DNA of 64,000 nucleotides from Hamadaea sp013361475 (GTDB taxonomy: Bacteria; Actinomycetota; Actinomycetes; Mycobacteriales; Micromonosporaceae). The stretch lies in NCBI RefSeq assembly GCF_040654195.1, contig NZ_JBFAHM010000025.1:13792-77791 (forward strand). The letters are read 5' to 3'. This document shows, piece after piece, positions 33,983-42,294 of the stretch; within the stretch, counting starts at the first letter, position 1; the number at the start of each line of letters is the position of its first letter. Both the position numbers and the translations under genes were made by a program. The notes below the pieces were generated by a model. The model ran no database searches. It saw only the letters and a program-made list of their open reading frames with translations, and was not told the origin of the DNA.

Positions 33983-35269
33983 ATGCCGGCCGACACGAAC
34001 GCCAAACGGGGAGGCGATGTGTTTTCGGTGTGTTTGGCCGACGGCCGACATTCCATTGATGTATTTACTGACATCAAGGACGTTCCGCTATCGCATTGGC
34101 CTTCAACCACAATTCCCTCCAGTGTTTATCCCACCGGTGAATGGCTGGATTCACAGCAAGGCTGGAATACGCCGACGCCGGTCTACGCGGTTCTGCGGCG
34201 GACATCGGACGACTCCGTGGCCGCAGCCGTCTCCTGCTTCCTGGCCGAGCAGCCGGATCAGGTGCGGTTCGACAACGTTCCCCGGATGCTGCTGAACGTC
34301 GACCATCCCCGTGACTTGGCCGGCTCACTCGATGAGGCCGAGGCGTCGGTGCTGCGCGAGCGGGCGGCGTCGCTGCGGGACTCGGACGCGCTGCCGTACC
34401 CGGCGCTCGTCGTCACGGCGGCCAACGCGGCGATGTTCGGCTACGCCACCACGGAGGCGGAGTCGCCGCTGCCGGACGCGGAGACCTTGGCGGCGCTGGC
34501 GGACGGGATCGACGTGATCGCCGAACGCCTCGGCGCACCTACCCGGGCCTTCTGGTACGTCCGCCCGGCCGACTTTCCGGACTTCGGCGACGAACTGGTG
34601 AAGAAGGGCTACGCGCGAACTCTGATCAACGCAGATTCCCGGCTGGACATCGCCTGGAATTCACTGGACGAATACGTCGCTTGGTTGCCGCGGAGCCGCC
34701 GCTACGACGTCAAACGGGAGATTCGGGCCTTCCGCGAGGCCGGCTATCGGGTCACGGTGGACGGTGGCGACGCCATCGACGAGCGCCTGTCCGAACTGTA
34801 CGCAGGCCTGCAGCGGCGCTTCGGTTTCCCCGCCGAGCCGGGCGCCGTCCTGGCCGGTTTCCAGCGGGTGCGGGAACGGCTGGACGCCAAGATGCGGGTC
34901 TTCGTGGCCAGAGACGGCGACGAGCCACTGGGCTTCGTCCTCGCGCTCGAGCACGAAGGCGTGCTTTACACGCGGCAGGCCGGGTTCACCCGCGGAACGG
35001 GCTCGTCCTCGAACTTCATCTACTTCAACACGCTGTTCTACGAGATGATCGCGTACGCGATCGACCGGGGCCTGCGCGGCATCGAGTACGGCACCGAGTC
35101 CTTCGGCGCGAAGCTCCAGCGTGGCTGCCGGCTGCGGGCGATCGAGTCGTATGTGCGGTCGACTTCCGCCGCTCCTGAGGAACTCTCCGACTACTTCCAG
35201 CTCTACGAGCGCGCCATCGGCGCCTACATGGTTCAGCACGGGGTGGATCCGGCCAAGCTCGCCTCCTGA
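33983..35269 (+). CDS. FemAB/BioF2-fold acyl- or aminoacyltransferase, cluster right arm
   Basis: 428 residues, the second member of this superfamily in the cluster. GNAT segments: LPRSRRYDVKREIRAFREAG, SELYAGLQRRFGFPAE, FVARDGDEPLGFVLALEHEG and the terminal signature YGTESFGAKLQRGCRLRAIE. The N-terminal ~200 residues form the first, degenerate GNAT half. Start choice: ATG 33983 has GAGGA 10 bases upstream; GTG 34019, behind GGGGAGG with only 4 bases spacing, would remove 12 residues and is a real alternative. The first ~150 bp are A+T-richer than the rest. A 72-bp gap precedes the methyltransferase. Confidence 0.8.
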   Translation: MPADTNAKRGGDVFSVCLADGRHSIDVFTDIKDVPLSHWPSTTIPSSVYPTGEWLDSQQGWNTPTPVYAVLRRTSDDSVAAAVSCFLAEQPDQVRFDNVPRMLLNVDHPRDLAGSLDEAEASVLRERAASLRDSDALPYPALVVTAANAAMFGYATTEAESPLPDAETLAALADGIDVIAERLGAPTRAFWYVRPADFPDFGDELVKKGYARTLINADSRLDIAWNSLDEYVAWLPRSRRYDVKREIRAFREAGYRVTVDGGDAIDERLSELYAGLQRRFGFPAEPGAVLAGFQRVRERLDAKMRVFVARDGDEPLGFVLALEHEGVLYTRQAGFTRGTGSSSNFIYFNTLFYEMIAYAIDRGLRGIEYGTESFGAKLQRGCRLRAIESYVRSTSAAPEELSDYFQLYERAIGAYMVQHGVDPAKLAS

Positions 35270-35341
35270 GCGGCGCCGCCGGCTTCTCTTCTCACATCCG
35301 CTTCATCAGTCCCCCGAGTATGCCCGAGGGAGCAGTCAGTC

Positions 35342-36118
35342 ATGCCCAAGAACGCCTCTGTCCAGGAAATCCAGTCGTTCTACGACGAGGAGGCCAGCCG
35401 CTACTACTCGACCCGCTACATCGGCGACTCGGCGGACAGCGTCGTCTGGCGCTCCCGCGCCGACGTCGTCCTCGAGCTGACCGGAGACGTCGGCGGCGTC
35501 GTCGTGGACCTCGGTTGTGGACCGGGCGTGCTCGCTCCACGGCTGGTACGCCAGGCGGGCCGGGTCATCTCGGCCGATCTCTCCTGGGAAATGCTGAGAG
35601 TCGGCCGGGACAACCTCGGCCTGGGTCAGGATGCGCACTGGATCAACTGCGACCTCAGCCATCTGCCCTTCGCGACGGGCAGCGTCGAGGCCCTGCTGGT
35701 GATCGGGGTCTACGGACTCGTCGAGGACCGGGCCGGCGTACTGCACGAGTTCGCACGAGTGGTACAGCCCGGCGGCCGCCTCATCATCCAGACCCCCAAC
35801 GCGTGGAGCCCTCGCAAGCTCGTCGAGAAGGGCACCCGGCGACTGCGGCTGTCCCGCCGTGAGGCGTATGAGAATCGGCTCGCGACCCACGGCATCGATC
35901 CGCGGCCGCTGCGTTCCGCGGAGTTCGCTCAGATGCTGCGGACCGCCGGGTTCGTCCCCAGGCGCCGTCGCTACTACGACTTCCGGCTGCCCTTCCTCAG
36001 CCGCCTCGGGGCTCGAACCGACGCGCGTACGGCGGCCGTGCTGCATCGCCTCCTGCACCGGCGACCGGTCCTCGGCCAGCTGGGCGAAGGCCTCGTTCTC
36101 GAGGCGGAGCGCCGCTAG
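35342..36118 (+). CDS. SAM-dependent class I methyltransferase
   Basis: 258 residues. Motif I: GVVVDLGCGPGVLAPRL. Motif II acidic strand end: VISADLSWEML. Post-motifs: INCDLSHLPFATGSVEALLV and HEFARVVQPGGRLIIQTPNA. N-terminal SFYDEEASRYYSTRYIGDSA is typical of UbiE/type-11 small-molecule methyltransferases. The acceptor (O, N or C) is unknown. The ATG follows GGGAG about 10 bases upstream. In context it probably tailors the cluster product. Confidence 0.88.
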   Translation: MPKNASVQEIQSFYDEEASRYYSTRYIGDSADSVVWRSRADVVLELTGDVGGVVVDLGCGPGVLAPRLVRQAGRVISADLSWEMLRVGRDNLGLGQDAHWINCDLSHLPFATGSVEALLVIGVYGLVEDRAGVLHEFARVVQPGGRLIIQTPNAWSPRKLVEKGTRRLRLSRREAYENRLATHGIDPRPLRSAEFAQMLRTAGFVPRRRRYYDFRLPFLSRLGARTDARTAAVLHRLLHRRPVLGQLGEGLVLEAERR

Positions 36119-36162
36119 GCGCTCGGCGCCGAGCGACCACCTTCACACGGGAGGACCTCTTC

Positions 36163-37473
36163 ATGACCGGGCCGATCACCGAACGCCGCAGTGCAGCCGC
36201 CGCATTTCTGGCACGGACCCGCGCGGGCACCCACGCCCTGCGGGGCCGGGCGTTCCGTAGGTTCTGGCTGTCCCAGACCCTGTCCGGGACGGGTGAGTCG
36301 CTGGTGCAGCTCGCGTTGCCGTTCGTGGTGCTGGCCGCCGGAGGAACGCCACTCTCACTGGGACTCGTGCTGACCGCGTACGGGGTGGCGCGGGTGGTGG
36401 CCCTGCCGTTGGCCGGAGTGATCGCCGACATCGCCTCGCGGCGGTTGATCATGCTCTTGGCCGAGGCGGTCAAGATGATCGTCCATATCGTACTGTCGGC
36501 CGCGTTGTTCACTGGGCACGCGCACATCTGGCACCTGGTGCTCGGGTCGATCGCCTACGGTCTGGCGTACGGCACAGGCATGCCCGCGGCCACCGGGGTC
36601 GTGCCGCAACTGGTCGGGAGAGAGCTGCTCCAAGAGGCCAACGCGTTGGTCAGCCTCTCGCGCAACGCGGCACAGATCGCCGGCTTCGCCGTGTCCGGCG
36701 TCCTCATCGCCGCCTTCGACCCCGAAATTGTGTATGTGCTGGGCGGGGCGTTCTTCGGCGCCAGCGCGCTCGCCCTGGCCGGTATGCCGAACGGCACCAT
36801 CATCCGGTCGCAGTCCCGTTCGCTGCTGCGCGATCTGGTGCAAGGGTGGTCCGAGCTGGCCGTTCGCCGGTGGTACTGGATCAACCTGATCACGCATTGG
36901 CTCTGGAATCTGGCGTACGCGGCCTTCTTCGTCATCGGGCCGATCATCGCGGTCCGCAGTTTCGGCGGATCCACGACGTGGAGCCTGATGTCGATCGCGG
37001 TCGCGATCGGCGGGCTGACCGGTGCGGCGGTGGCGCTCTACGTGGCGACCGACCGGCCGCTCCTGCACGGCAATCTCGCCATGGCGCTGGCGGCCCTGCC
37101 GTTCCTCGCGTTGGCGACACACTCGGGCGTCGGAGTCCTCGTCGTGGCCACCGGCGTCGCCTTCGCCGGTCCCGCGTTCCTCAACGTCGTCTGGGCCGCC
37201 ACTCTCCAGGACCGGATACCCGATCACCTGCTCGCCCGGCTGAGCTCCTACGACTGGGCGTTCTCGCTGGCGGCGCTCCCGATCGGGTCGGCGATGGCGG
37301 GCTGGTCCGTCGACTCGCTCGGCGTGCCGATGACGTTGGCCTGGGCGCTGGTCTGTTGCCTGGTGCCCGGAGCAGTGGCCTTGGTGGACGGCGAACTCCG
37401 GACGTTTCGGCGCATGGGCGCCGGCGACGTGATGGAGCCAGTCGCCGCGGTGTCGGGATCGCGGGGCCGATGA
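36163..37473 (+). CDS. MFS exporter (EntS/MFS_3-like)
   Basis: 436 residues, 12 predicted membrane segments. N-terminal RAFRRFWLSQTLSGTGESLV and the loop GVIADIASRRLIMLLAEAVK (variant of the DxxGRR motif) match drug/siderophore exporters of the MFS_3 group. SLSRNAAQIAGFAVSGVLIA is the conserved TM5 region. It is the only transporter in the cluster and so is the likely product exporter or self-resistance pump. GGGAGG precedes the ATG. The stop overlaps the next gene by 4 bp. Confidence 0.9.
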   Translation: MTGPITERRSAAAAFLARTRAGTHALRGRAFRRFWLSQTLSGTGESLVQLALPFVVLAAGGTPLSLGLVLTAYGVARVVALPLAGVIADIASRRLIMLLAEAVKMIVHIVLSAALFTGHAHIWHLVLGSIAYGLAYGTGMPAATGVVPQLVGRELLQEANALVSLSRNAAQIAGFAVSGVLIAAFDPEIVYVLGGAFFGASALALAGMPNGTIIRSQSRSLLRDLVQGWSELAVRRWYWINLITHWLWNLAYAAFFVIGPIIAVRSFGGSTTWSLMSIAVAIGGLTGAAVALYVATDRPLLHGNLAMALAALPFLALATHSGVGVLVVATGVAFAGPAFLNVVWAATLQDRIPDHLLARLSSYDWAFSLAALPIGSAMAGWSVDSLGVPMTLAWALVCCLVPGAVALVDGELRTFRRMGAGDVMEPVAAVSGSRGR

Positions 37474-38492
37474 TGGAGCTCCAACGGATCACGCTGGCCG
37501 ACGTGCCCGGGGCCGAGACCGTCATCGTCGGATTCGGCCGCTGCGGTCGCGACCTTCACCTCGGCGCCCTGCGGGAGATGGCCGCGCACCTGCGGCCGCG
37601 CCGGGTCATCGCGGTCGACCCCCGCCCGGTCCGCGACAGCGGTCCAGTCGTCGTCCATCCGTCGATGGAGCCGGCCTGGCAGTCGCTGGCCGATCCACGA
37701 AGAGCGATCTTCCACGTCGCCACCCCGCCGCAGCTGCATCAACCGGTCGTGGCGGACCTCGTCAACCGTGGCGCCCGGCGCATCATCGTGGAGAAGCCGA
37801 TCGCGCCGACCGCCGCCGCGGCCGCGCTGCTGCTCCGGCACGCCGCAGCCGGCGGCGCGACGGTGATCCCGGTCGCGGTCTGGCCGCACAGCACGCTCGT
37901 TCGTGAGGCTCGACGGCACCTGATCGGCTTGACCGTCAAGTCGATGCATATCACCCAGAGCAAGATGCGGATCGAGCGGACCGTCACCGACCGCGGGCAC
38001 CTCTCCGCCCTGCACGTCGAGGTCCCGCACCAGGTCATGCTGGCCATCGCCCTGGCCGGCAGCATCGCCGCGGTTCAGTCGGTCCGCACCTGGGACGCCC
38101 GGATCGACGGCCGGATCTACCCGGATCTCGGTGGCGCCCGGCTTGAGCTGCTGCACACCGGCGGCGTGCGTACCGAGATCTTCAGCGATCTCTGCGCTCC
38201 CGGTCGTCAGCGCCGCCTTCGTGTGGTCGGCGACGGCGTCGAGGTCAACGTCGACCTGCCGTTGTCTGCTGATAGTCACAGCGGCCGTATCCAGGTGTCC
38301 GGCTATACGCGGGCGGCCGATCGCTACGACCGTCCGCTCACCAGCTTCATGAACCACGCGTACGAGCTGTTCAAGGGAGGAGCCGAAGTGCCCGCGGTGG
38401 AACTCGGTCTGCACATGCAGGTCCTGAGGGTCCTGGAGGAAGCCGCCGTCCGTGCGGGCGAGGCGGCTCTGGACAAGGAGCGTGAACTGTGA
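37470..38492 (+). CDS. Gfo/Idh/MocA-type oxidoreductase 1
   Basis: 340 residues. Rossmann motif: TVIVGFGRCGRDLHLGAL. The family's EKP motif is RIIVEKPIAPTAAAAALLLR; HVATPPQLHQPVVADLVNRG is the preceding strand and loop. The C-terminal sheet domain is divergent: it lacks an obvious GGxxxDxxxH motif and has RGHLSALHVEVPHQVMLAIA, which may carry the catalytic His. It should be an NAD(P)-dependent oxidoreductase on a sugar or cyclitol. ATG 37470 overlaps the MFS stop by 4 bp, and its stop overlaps the DegT GTG by 4 bp. Confidence 0.82.
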   Translation: MMELQRITLADVPGAETVIVGFGRCGRDLHLGALREMAAHLRPRRVIAVDPRPVRDSGPVVVHPSMEPAWQSLADPRRAIFHVATPPQLHQPVVADLVNRGARRIIVEKPIAPTAAAAALLLRHAAAGGATVIPVAVWPHSTLVREARRHLIGLTVKSMHITQSKMRIERTVTDRGHLSALHVEVPHQVMLAIALAGSIAAVQSVRTWDARIDGRIYPDLGGARLELLHTGGVRTEIFSDLCAPGRQRRLRVVGDGVEVNVDLPLSADSHSGRIQVSGYTRAADRYDRPLTSFMNHAYELFKGGAEVPAVELGLHMQVLRVLEEAAVRAGEAALDKEREL

Positions 38493-39577
38493 AGATCCCC
38501 TTCTTCAGCGTGGCGCGAACGGTGGAGCGGTATCGGGCGGAACTGGACACTGCGCTGGCCAAGCTCGATTCGTCCGCTCTGGTCGACGGCCCGTTGACCG
38601 ACGTGTTGGAACGGCGTCTGGAGCAGTACACCGGTGCGGCGTGCTGCGTCGCCGTCGGCAGCGCCACCGACGCGTTGGCGCTCGTGTTGCGCGCGACCGG
38701 CGTGGGACCGGGCGACGAGGTCATCGTTCCCGCGTACACCTTCTTCGCCACGGCCTCCACCGTGGTGCACGTCGGCGCGACGCCGGTGATAGTCGACGTC
38801 GACCCGGACTCGTACGCCATCGACCCTCGGCAGGTGGAGGCGGCGATCACACCGCGGACCCGGGCGATCATGCCGGCCCACATGTTCTCGCAGATGGCCC
38901 GGATGCAGGAGTTGTGTGAGATCGCAGACCGGCACCGGCTGATGATGATCGAGGACAGCGCCGAGGCGATCGGTATGCGGTTCGGCGGCCGGCACGCCGG
39001 ATTGTGGGGCCGCGTCGGCGTGCTCTCGTTCTTTCCGACCAAGACGCTGGGCGCCTTCGGCGACGCGGGAGCGGTGATCACCGACGACGCTGAGCTCGCC
39101 GATCGCGTCCGGCGGCTCGCCCGTGACGACGGCAGCGGCTGGGCCAGCAGCTGCGACGATCTGGCCGCCGCGGTGTTGGGCTTCCGGCTCGGTCATCTCG
39201 ACGAGGAGATCACCGTCCGGGCCGCCCTGGCGGAGCGGTACTCGACGATGCTGGCCGGCCTGTCACCGGTGCGAACGCCCAGGCCGCCGACGGATCACGA
39301 CCCGGTCTGGTACGTCTACCTAATTGAGTGCGATCAACGCGATGACTTGGTCCGTCACCTCGCTGAGCGAGGCGTGGAGACCGAGGTCTACTACCCCCGG
39401 CCGCTCACCGAGCAGCCGTGCTTCGACGCCACGAACTCCGTCCGGCATCCCGTCCCGGTCAGCGCGCGAGCCAGCGGCCGGGCCCTGGCCCTGCCCCTCC
39501 ATGCAGACCTGACCGAGCCCGAGGTCGACCTGGTCTGCGCCCACATCCGCGAGTTCTACGGAGGCCGTGATGCCTGA
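38489..39577 (+). CDS. DegT/DnrJ/EryC1/StrS PLP aminotransferase
   Basis: 362 residues, full length. The Schiff-base lysine is K185 in SFFPTKTLGAFGDAG; IEDSAEAIGMRFGGRHAG carries the PLP-ring Asp; PAYTFFATAS and GSATDALALVLRATGVGPGD are the canonical N-terminal blocks. It should aminate a keto-sugar or keto-cyclitol from Glu or Gln. Oddity: the motif that in homologues reads VGYNxRM..E, whose Asn reaches the PLP phosphate of the partner subunit, here reads LGFRLGHLDE with no Asn. The next gene encodes a lysine-less homologue that keeps that motif. GTG start, 4-bp overlap with the gene before. Confidence 0.92.
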   Translation: MKIPFFSVARTVERYRAELDTALAKLDSSALVDGPLTDVLERRLEQYTGAACCVAVGSATDALALVLRATGVGPGDEVIVPAYTFFATASTVVHVGATPVIVDVDPDSYAIDPRQVEAAITPRTRAIMPAHMFSQMARMQELCEIADRHRLMMIEDSAEAIGMRFGGRHAGLWGRVGVLSFFPTKTLGAFGDAGAVITDDAELADRVRRLARDDGSGWASSCDDLAAAVLGFRLGHLDEEITVRAALAERYSTMLAGLSPVRTPRPPTDHDPVWYVYLIECDQRDDLVRHLAERGVETEVYYPRPLTEQPCFDATNSVRHPVPVSARASGRALALPLHADLTEPEVDLVCAHIREFYGGRDA

Positions 39578-40145
39578 GACGTTTCGACGTGACCTGCTCG
39601 CCGCCACCGTCGCCGAGATCGCCGACTCGGGCGAGTTCATACTGCGGGCGTACTGCGCCGAACTCGAGTCGGCGCTTGGCGAGCGCACGGTCCTCACCGC
39701 CTCGGTACCTGCCGGTCTACTGCTCGTTCTGACCGCCGCCGGGGTCGGACCGGCATACCCGGTCCACCTCGCCAACGGCGTACGTCCGGCTGTGGCGGGG
39801 GTGTTGCGGCGGCTGAACGTCGCGCTGGTCTCGGTCGAGGAGGCCGACTGTCACATCGCGGACCATCCGGACGATCCCGATCAGCTGCTGGTCACCCGGG
39901 CTGGGCGGCCTGACGTCGTCGTCATCGACCTCGGACCGTCGTCGCGGTGGGCGGGAGTCACCGTGGCCGCCGCCGTCCGCACCTCCGACGCCGACCTTGC
40001 CGAGCGGGTCCGCTGGCTGCGCAATCACGGGCAGGACGGGCGTACCCGATTCCTCCACCAGCTCGTCGGATTCAACGCCCGCATGGACGAGATCGCCGCG
40101 GCGTATCTGCTCCGCGTGCACTTCTCAGGTGAGGACGGCCGTTGA
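39570..40145 (+). CDS. Truncated DegT-family homologue without the PLP lysine
   Basis: 191 residues, about half a DegT protein. ADLAERVRWLRNHGQDGRTR then LHQLVGFNARMDEIAAAYL is the classical DegT block, and the protein ends just after it, so the whole C-terminal domain is absent. About 40-50 residues are also missing from the middle. Aligned to its neighbour, P183-T184-K185 corresponds to P123-S124-S125, so the Schiff-base lysine is serine, and the IEDSAEA block is gone. The reading frame is intact, with GGAGG before ATG 39570 and tight coupling on both sides, so decay to a pseudogene is less likely than a non-catalytic partner subunit. Confidence 0.75.
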   Translation: MPETFRRDLLAATVAEIADSGEFILRAYCAELESALGERTVLTASVPAGLLLVLTAAGVGPAYPVHLANGVRPAVAGVLRRLNVALVSVEEADCHIADHPDDPDQLLVTRAGRPDVVVIDLGPSSRWAGVTVAAAVRTSDADLAERVRWLRNHGQDGRTRFLHQLVGFNARMDEIAAAYLLRVHFSGEDGR

Positions 40146-40993
40146 TGACGCTTTCCATGGACCGGGTGTGCGGCATCGGCGACGAGGCCGCCATAGACCT
40201 TCCCGAGCAGGTGTCGATCTTCACCGCGCTGGGATTGCGCGGGTTGGAGCTGCGTTCGGTCGCCGGGCGGTTGTCCCACGAACTGGACGATGACGCCGTT
40301 CGCCGGTTGGCCGCCACGATCGAGGACGCCCGCCTGACCGTCCCCGTCGTGGACACGCCGATCGGCGGGTGGGCCACCACACTGGCCACTCCGCTGTCCG
40401 ACGAGGTCGATCTGCTGCGGGCATACGCGGCGGTCGCCCGGCGAGTGGGGTGTTCCCGGCTGCGCATCATGTCCTATCCCTCGGATGGGCGGCCCGAACC
40501 GGAGTGGGGTCGGGAGTCCATCCGGCGGGTGGGCGTACTGGTCCGCGAGGCCGTGTCGCTGGGCGTGACGCTGCTCCACGAGAACTGCCACGGATGGGCG
40601 TCCCGGGACGCCGAGTCGACGCTCGCGCTGCTGCGCGCTGTCGAAGACGAGCGACTGCGGTTGATCTTCGACGCCGGAAACGGCATGGCCTACGGATACG
40701 AGGGCTTCGAGTTCCTCCAGGCCGTCCTGCCCTGGGTGGAGCACGTGCACATCAAGGATGCCGTCCTGGTCAACGAGCAACCGGTCTGGGTGACCCCCGG
40801 ACAGGGCACAGCCCGGCTGACCGAAATGCTCGAGACGCTCGCCGCCGCGGGATACGACGGGTGGCTCAGCCTCGAGCCGCATGTCGCGCTGATCCCGCAC
40901 ACGGGGGTCGAGGCGGCCGATGACGTCCGGGGCCGGACCTTCGCCGCCTGCGTACGCGGCCTGCGGACCTTGATCGACGGGCTGGGCTCGTGA
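40145..40993 (+). CDS. Sugar phosphate isomerase/epimerase (TIM barrel)
   Basis: 282 residues, xylose-isomerase-like/AP-endonuclease-2 fold. Metal-ligand positions are visible: Glu in TLLHENCHGW, Asp in LIFDAGNGMA, His in VEHVHIKDAV, Glu in GWLSLEPHVA. Members interconvert ketose epimers or act as inosose isomerases or dehydratases. ATG 40145 overlaps the preceding stop by one base; the M20 GTG overlaps its stop by 4 bp. Confidence 0.85.
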   Translation: MTLSMDRVCGIGDEAAIDLPEQVSIFTALGLRGLELRSVAGRLSHELDDDAVRRLAATIEDARLTVPVVDTPIGGWATTLATPLSDEVDLLRAYAAVARRVGCSRLRIMSYPSDGRPEPEWGRESIRRVGVLVREAVSLGVTLLHENCHGWASRDAESTLALLRAVEDERLRLIFDAGNGMAYGYEGFEFLQAVLPWVEHVHIKDAVLVNEQPVWVTPGQGTARLTEMLETLAAAGYDGWLSLEPHVALIPHTGVEAADDVRGRTFAACVRGLRTLIDGLGS

Positions 40994-42294
40994 TCGGCGG
41001 GCGCCCCATTCCGTTCACCGACGACGATCGGCGGCTGCTCACCGACTTCGTTGCCGTGCCGTCGGTGAGTCCGTTGGAGGGCGGTGATCCGGCCGAATGT
41101 GAGCGGGCGCAGGACCTCTTTCAGTCCGCGGCCAGCAAGCGGGGTTTCCAGGTGGTGCTGCACGCGGCCGCGCCGGCCGCCGCGCTCCAGGCCTACGGGG
41201 TGCCGGCTCAGGTCCTGGCGGCAGCGGAAGCGGATCCAGAGTTTCTCCGGCGACAGCCGAGCGTCGTCATCGGCTTGGGTGACCCGGCGACTGTCGATCG
41301 AACCTTGATCTTCAACTTCCACGCGGACACCGTCGGTCCCCACATTCCTCCGAAGTGGATCCAGGACCGCCTGCACGCGCGTGGGGCGGCTGACGACAAG
41401 GGGCCCGGCGTGGCGGCGCTCATCGGAGTGGCGGCCGCGTACGCAGATCGGCCGGAGATCGCCCGGACGACCCGGGTCTTGATCGCCTCGGTGCCAGGAG
41501 AAGAGGGCGGCGCTATGGGCGTCTTCGGCACCCGATGGCTGGTCGACAGCGGATTCGTCGGACGGCTCATGGTCTTCGCCGAACCGACCGGCATGCGGAG
41601 CCTCGACGCCTGCTCGGCGACGATGACGGCGGCGATCCGGGTGGCGGGAGTCGACGCGACCGATGACCACCCAACGGACGGGCATAACGCCACCGTCGTC
41701 CTGGGCTGGATGGCGTCGTGGCTGGCCCGGAGGCTGGGGCCAATCGTGTCCGCGCAGGGCGCCAAGCTCACGATCGCCGGTCTGCACACCGGTCATCAGC
41801 ACAACCGGGTCTACGGCACCGGCGAGCTCAAGGTCAATATCGCCTACTACACCGCGGCGGCCGCTCCCGTCCTCGAAGACGCCCTGGTCTGCCTGATCAG
41901 TCAGGCCCGGGAAGCATTCCGCGACGACCACGGCGATCTGGCGATCGTCCGGCGCGTCCTCGAGGACTGGGACCAGATCGTCGGACTCGTCTGGCTGAAG
42001 CGGGGCATCCCGCCCCTGGCGAACGAGGACGCGGCGGGCCGCGAGGTGCTGGCGATCGCCGGTCTGCCCTGGGCCGACGGGATCGCCGACGGTTCGGCGT
42101 TCACCTGCGACGCGGTCTGGGCCGGTGGCTCCGGCAGGTACGTCGTGGCCTGCGGGCCCGGGCGGCTCGACGACAACGGCGCGCACACCCCCGACGAGTG
42201 GATCGACCTGCGCGACCTCGAGGCGTACGCCGGCCGCGTGCGCGATCTCGTCCATGCGTTCGCCGACTGGACCTCCGTGAAAGGACCGATGTGA
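40990..42294 (+). CDS. M20-family metallopeptidase/amidohydrolase (ArgE/DapE type)
   Basis: 434 residues. The di-zinc site is complete: FNFHADTVGPH (HxD), ARGAADDKGPG (bridging Asp), VPGEEGGAMG (catalytic Glu pair), VFAEPTGM (Glu/Asp ligand) and DNGAHTPDEW (C-terminal His). The lid domain includes DATDDHPTDGHNATVVLGWM. It should hydrolyse an N-acyl or aminoacyl amide. In a cluster with two acyltransferases it could remove a protecting group at the end of the pathway or after export; there is no signal peptide, so it acts in the cytosol. GTG start, coupled on both sides. Confidence 0.88.
   Translation: MIGGRPIPFTDDDRRLLTDFVAVPSVSPLEGGDPAECERAQDLFQSAASKRGFQVVLHAAAPAAALQAYGVPAQVLAAAEADPEFLRRQPSVVIGLGDPATVDRTLIFNFHADTVGPHIPPKWIQDRLHARGAADDKGPGVAALIGVAAAYADRPEIARTTRVLIASVPGEEGGAMGVFGTRWLVDSGFVGRLMVFAEPTGMRSLDACSATMTAAIRVAGVDATDDHPTDGHNATVVLGWMASWLARRLGPIVSAQGAKLTIAGLHTGHQHNRVYGTGELKVNIAYYTAAAAPVLEDALVCLISQAREAFRDDHGDLAIVRRVLEDWDQIVGLVWLKRGIPPLANEDAAGREVLAIAGLPWADGIADGSAFTCDAVWAGGSGRYVVACGPGRLDDNGAHTPDEWIDLRDLEAYAGRVRDLVHAFADWTSVKGPM

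Noticed and set aside
39570..40145. Simple pseudogene interpretation of the short DegT homologue
   Set aside because: The frame is intact with codon use like its neighbours, a GGAGG ribosome-binding site and tight overlaps on both sides; decay would normally disrupt these.
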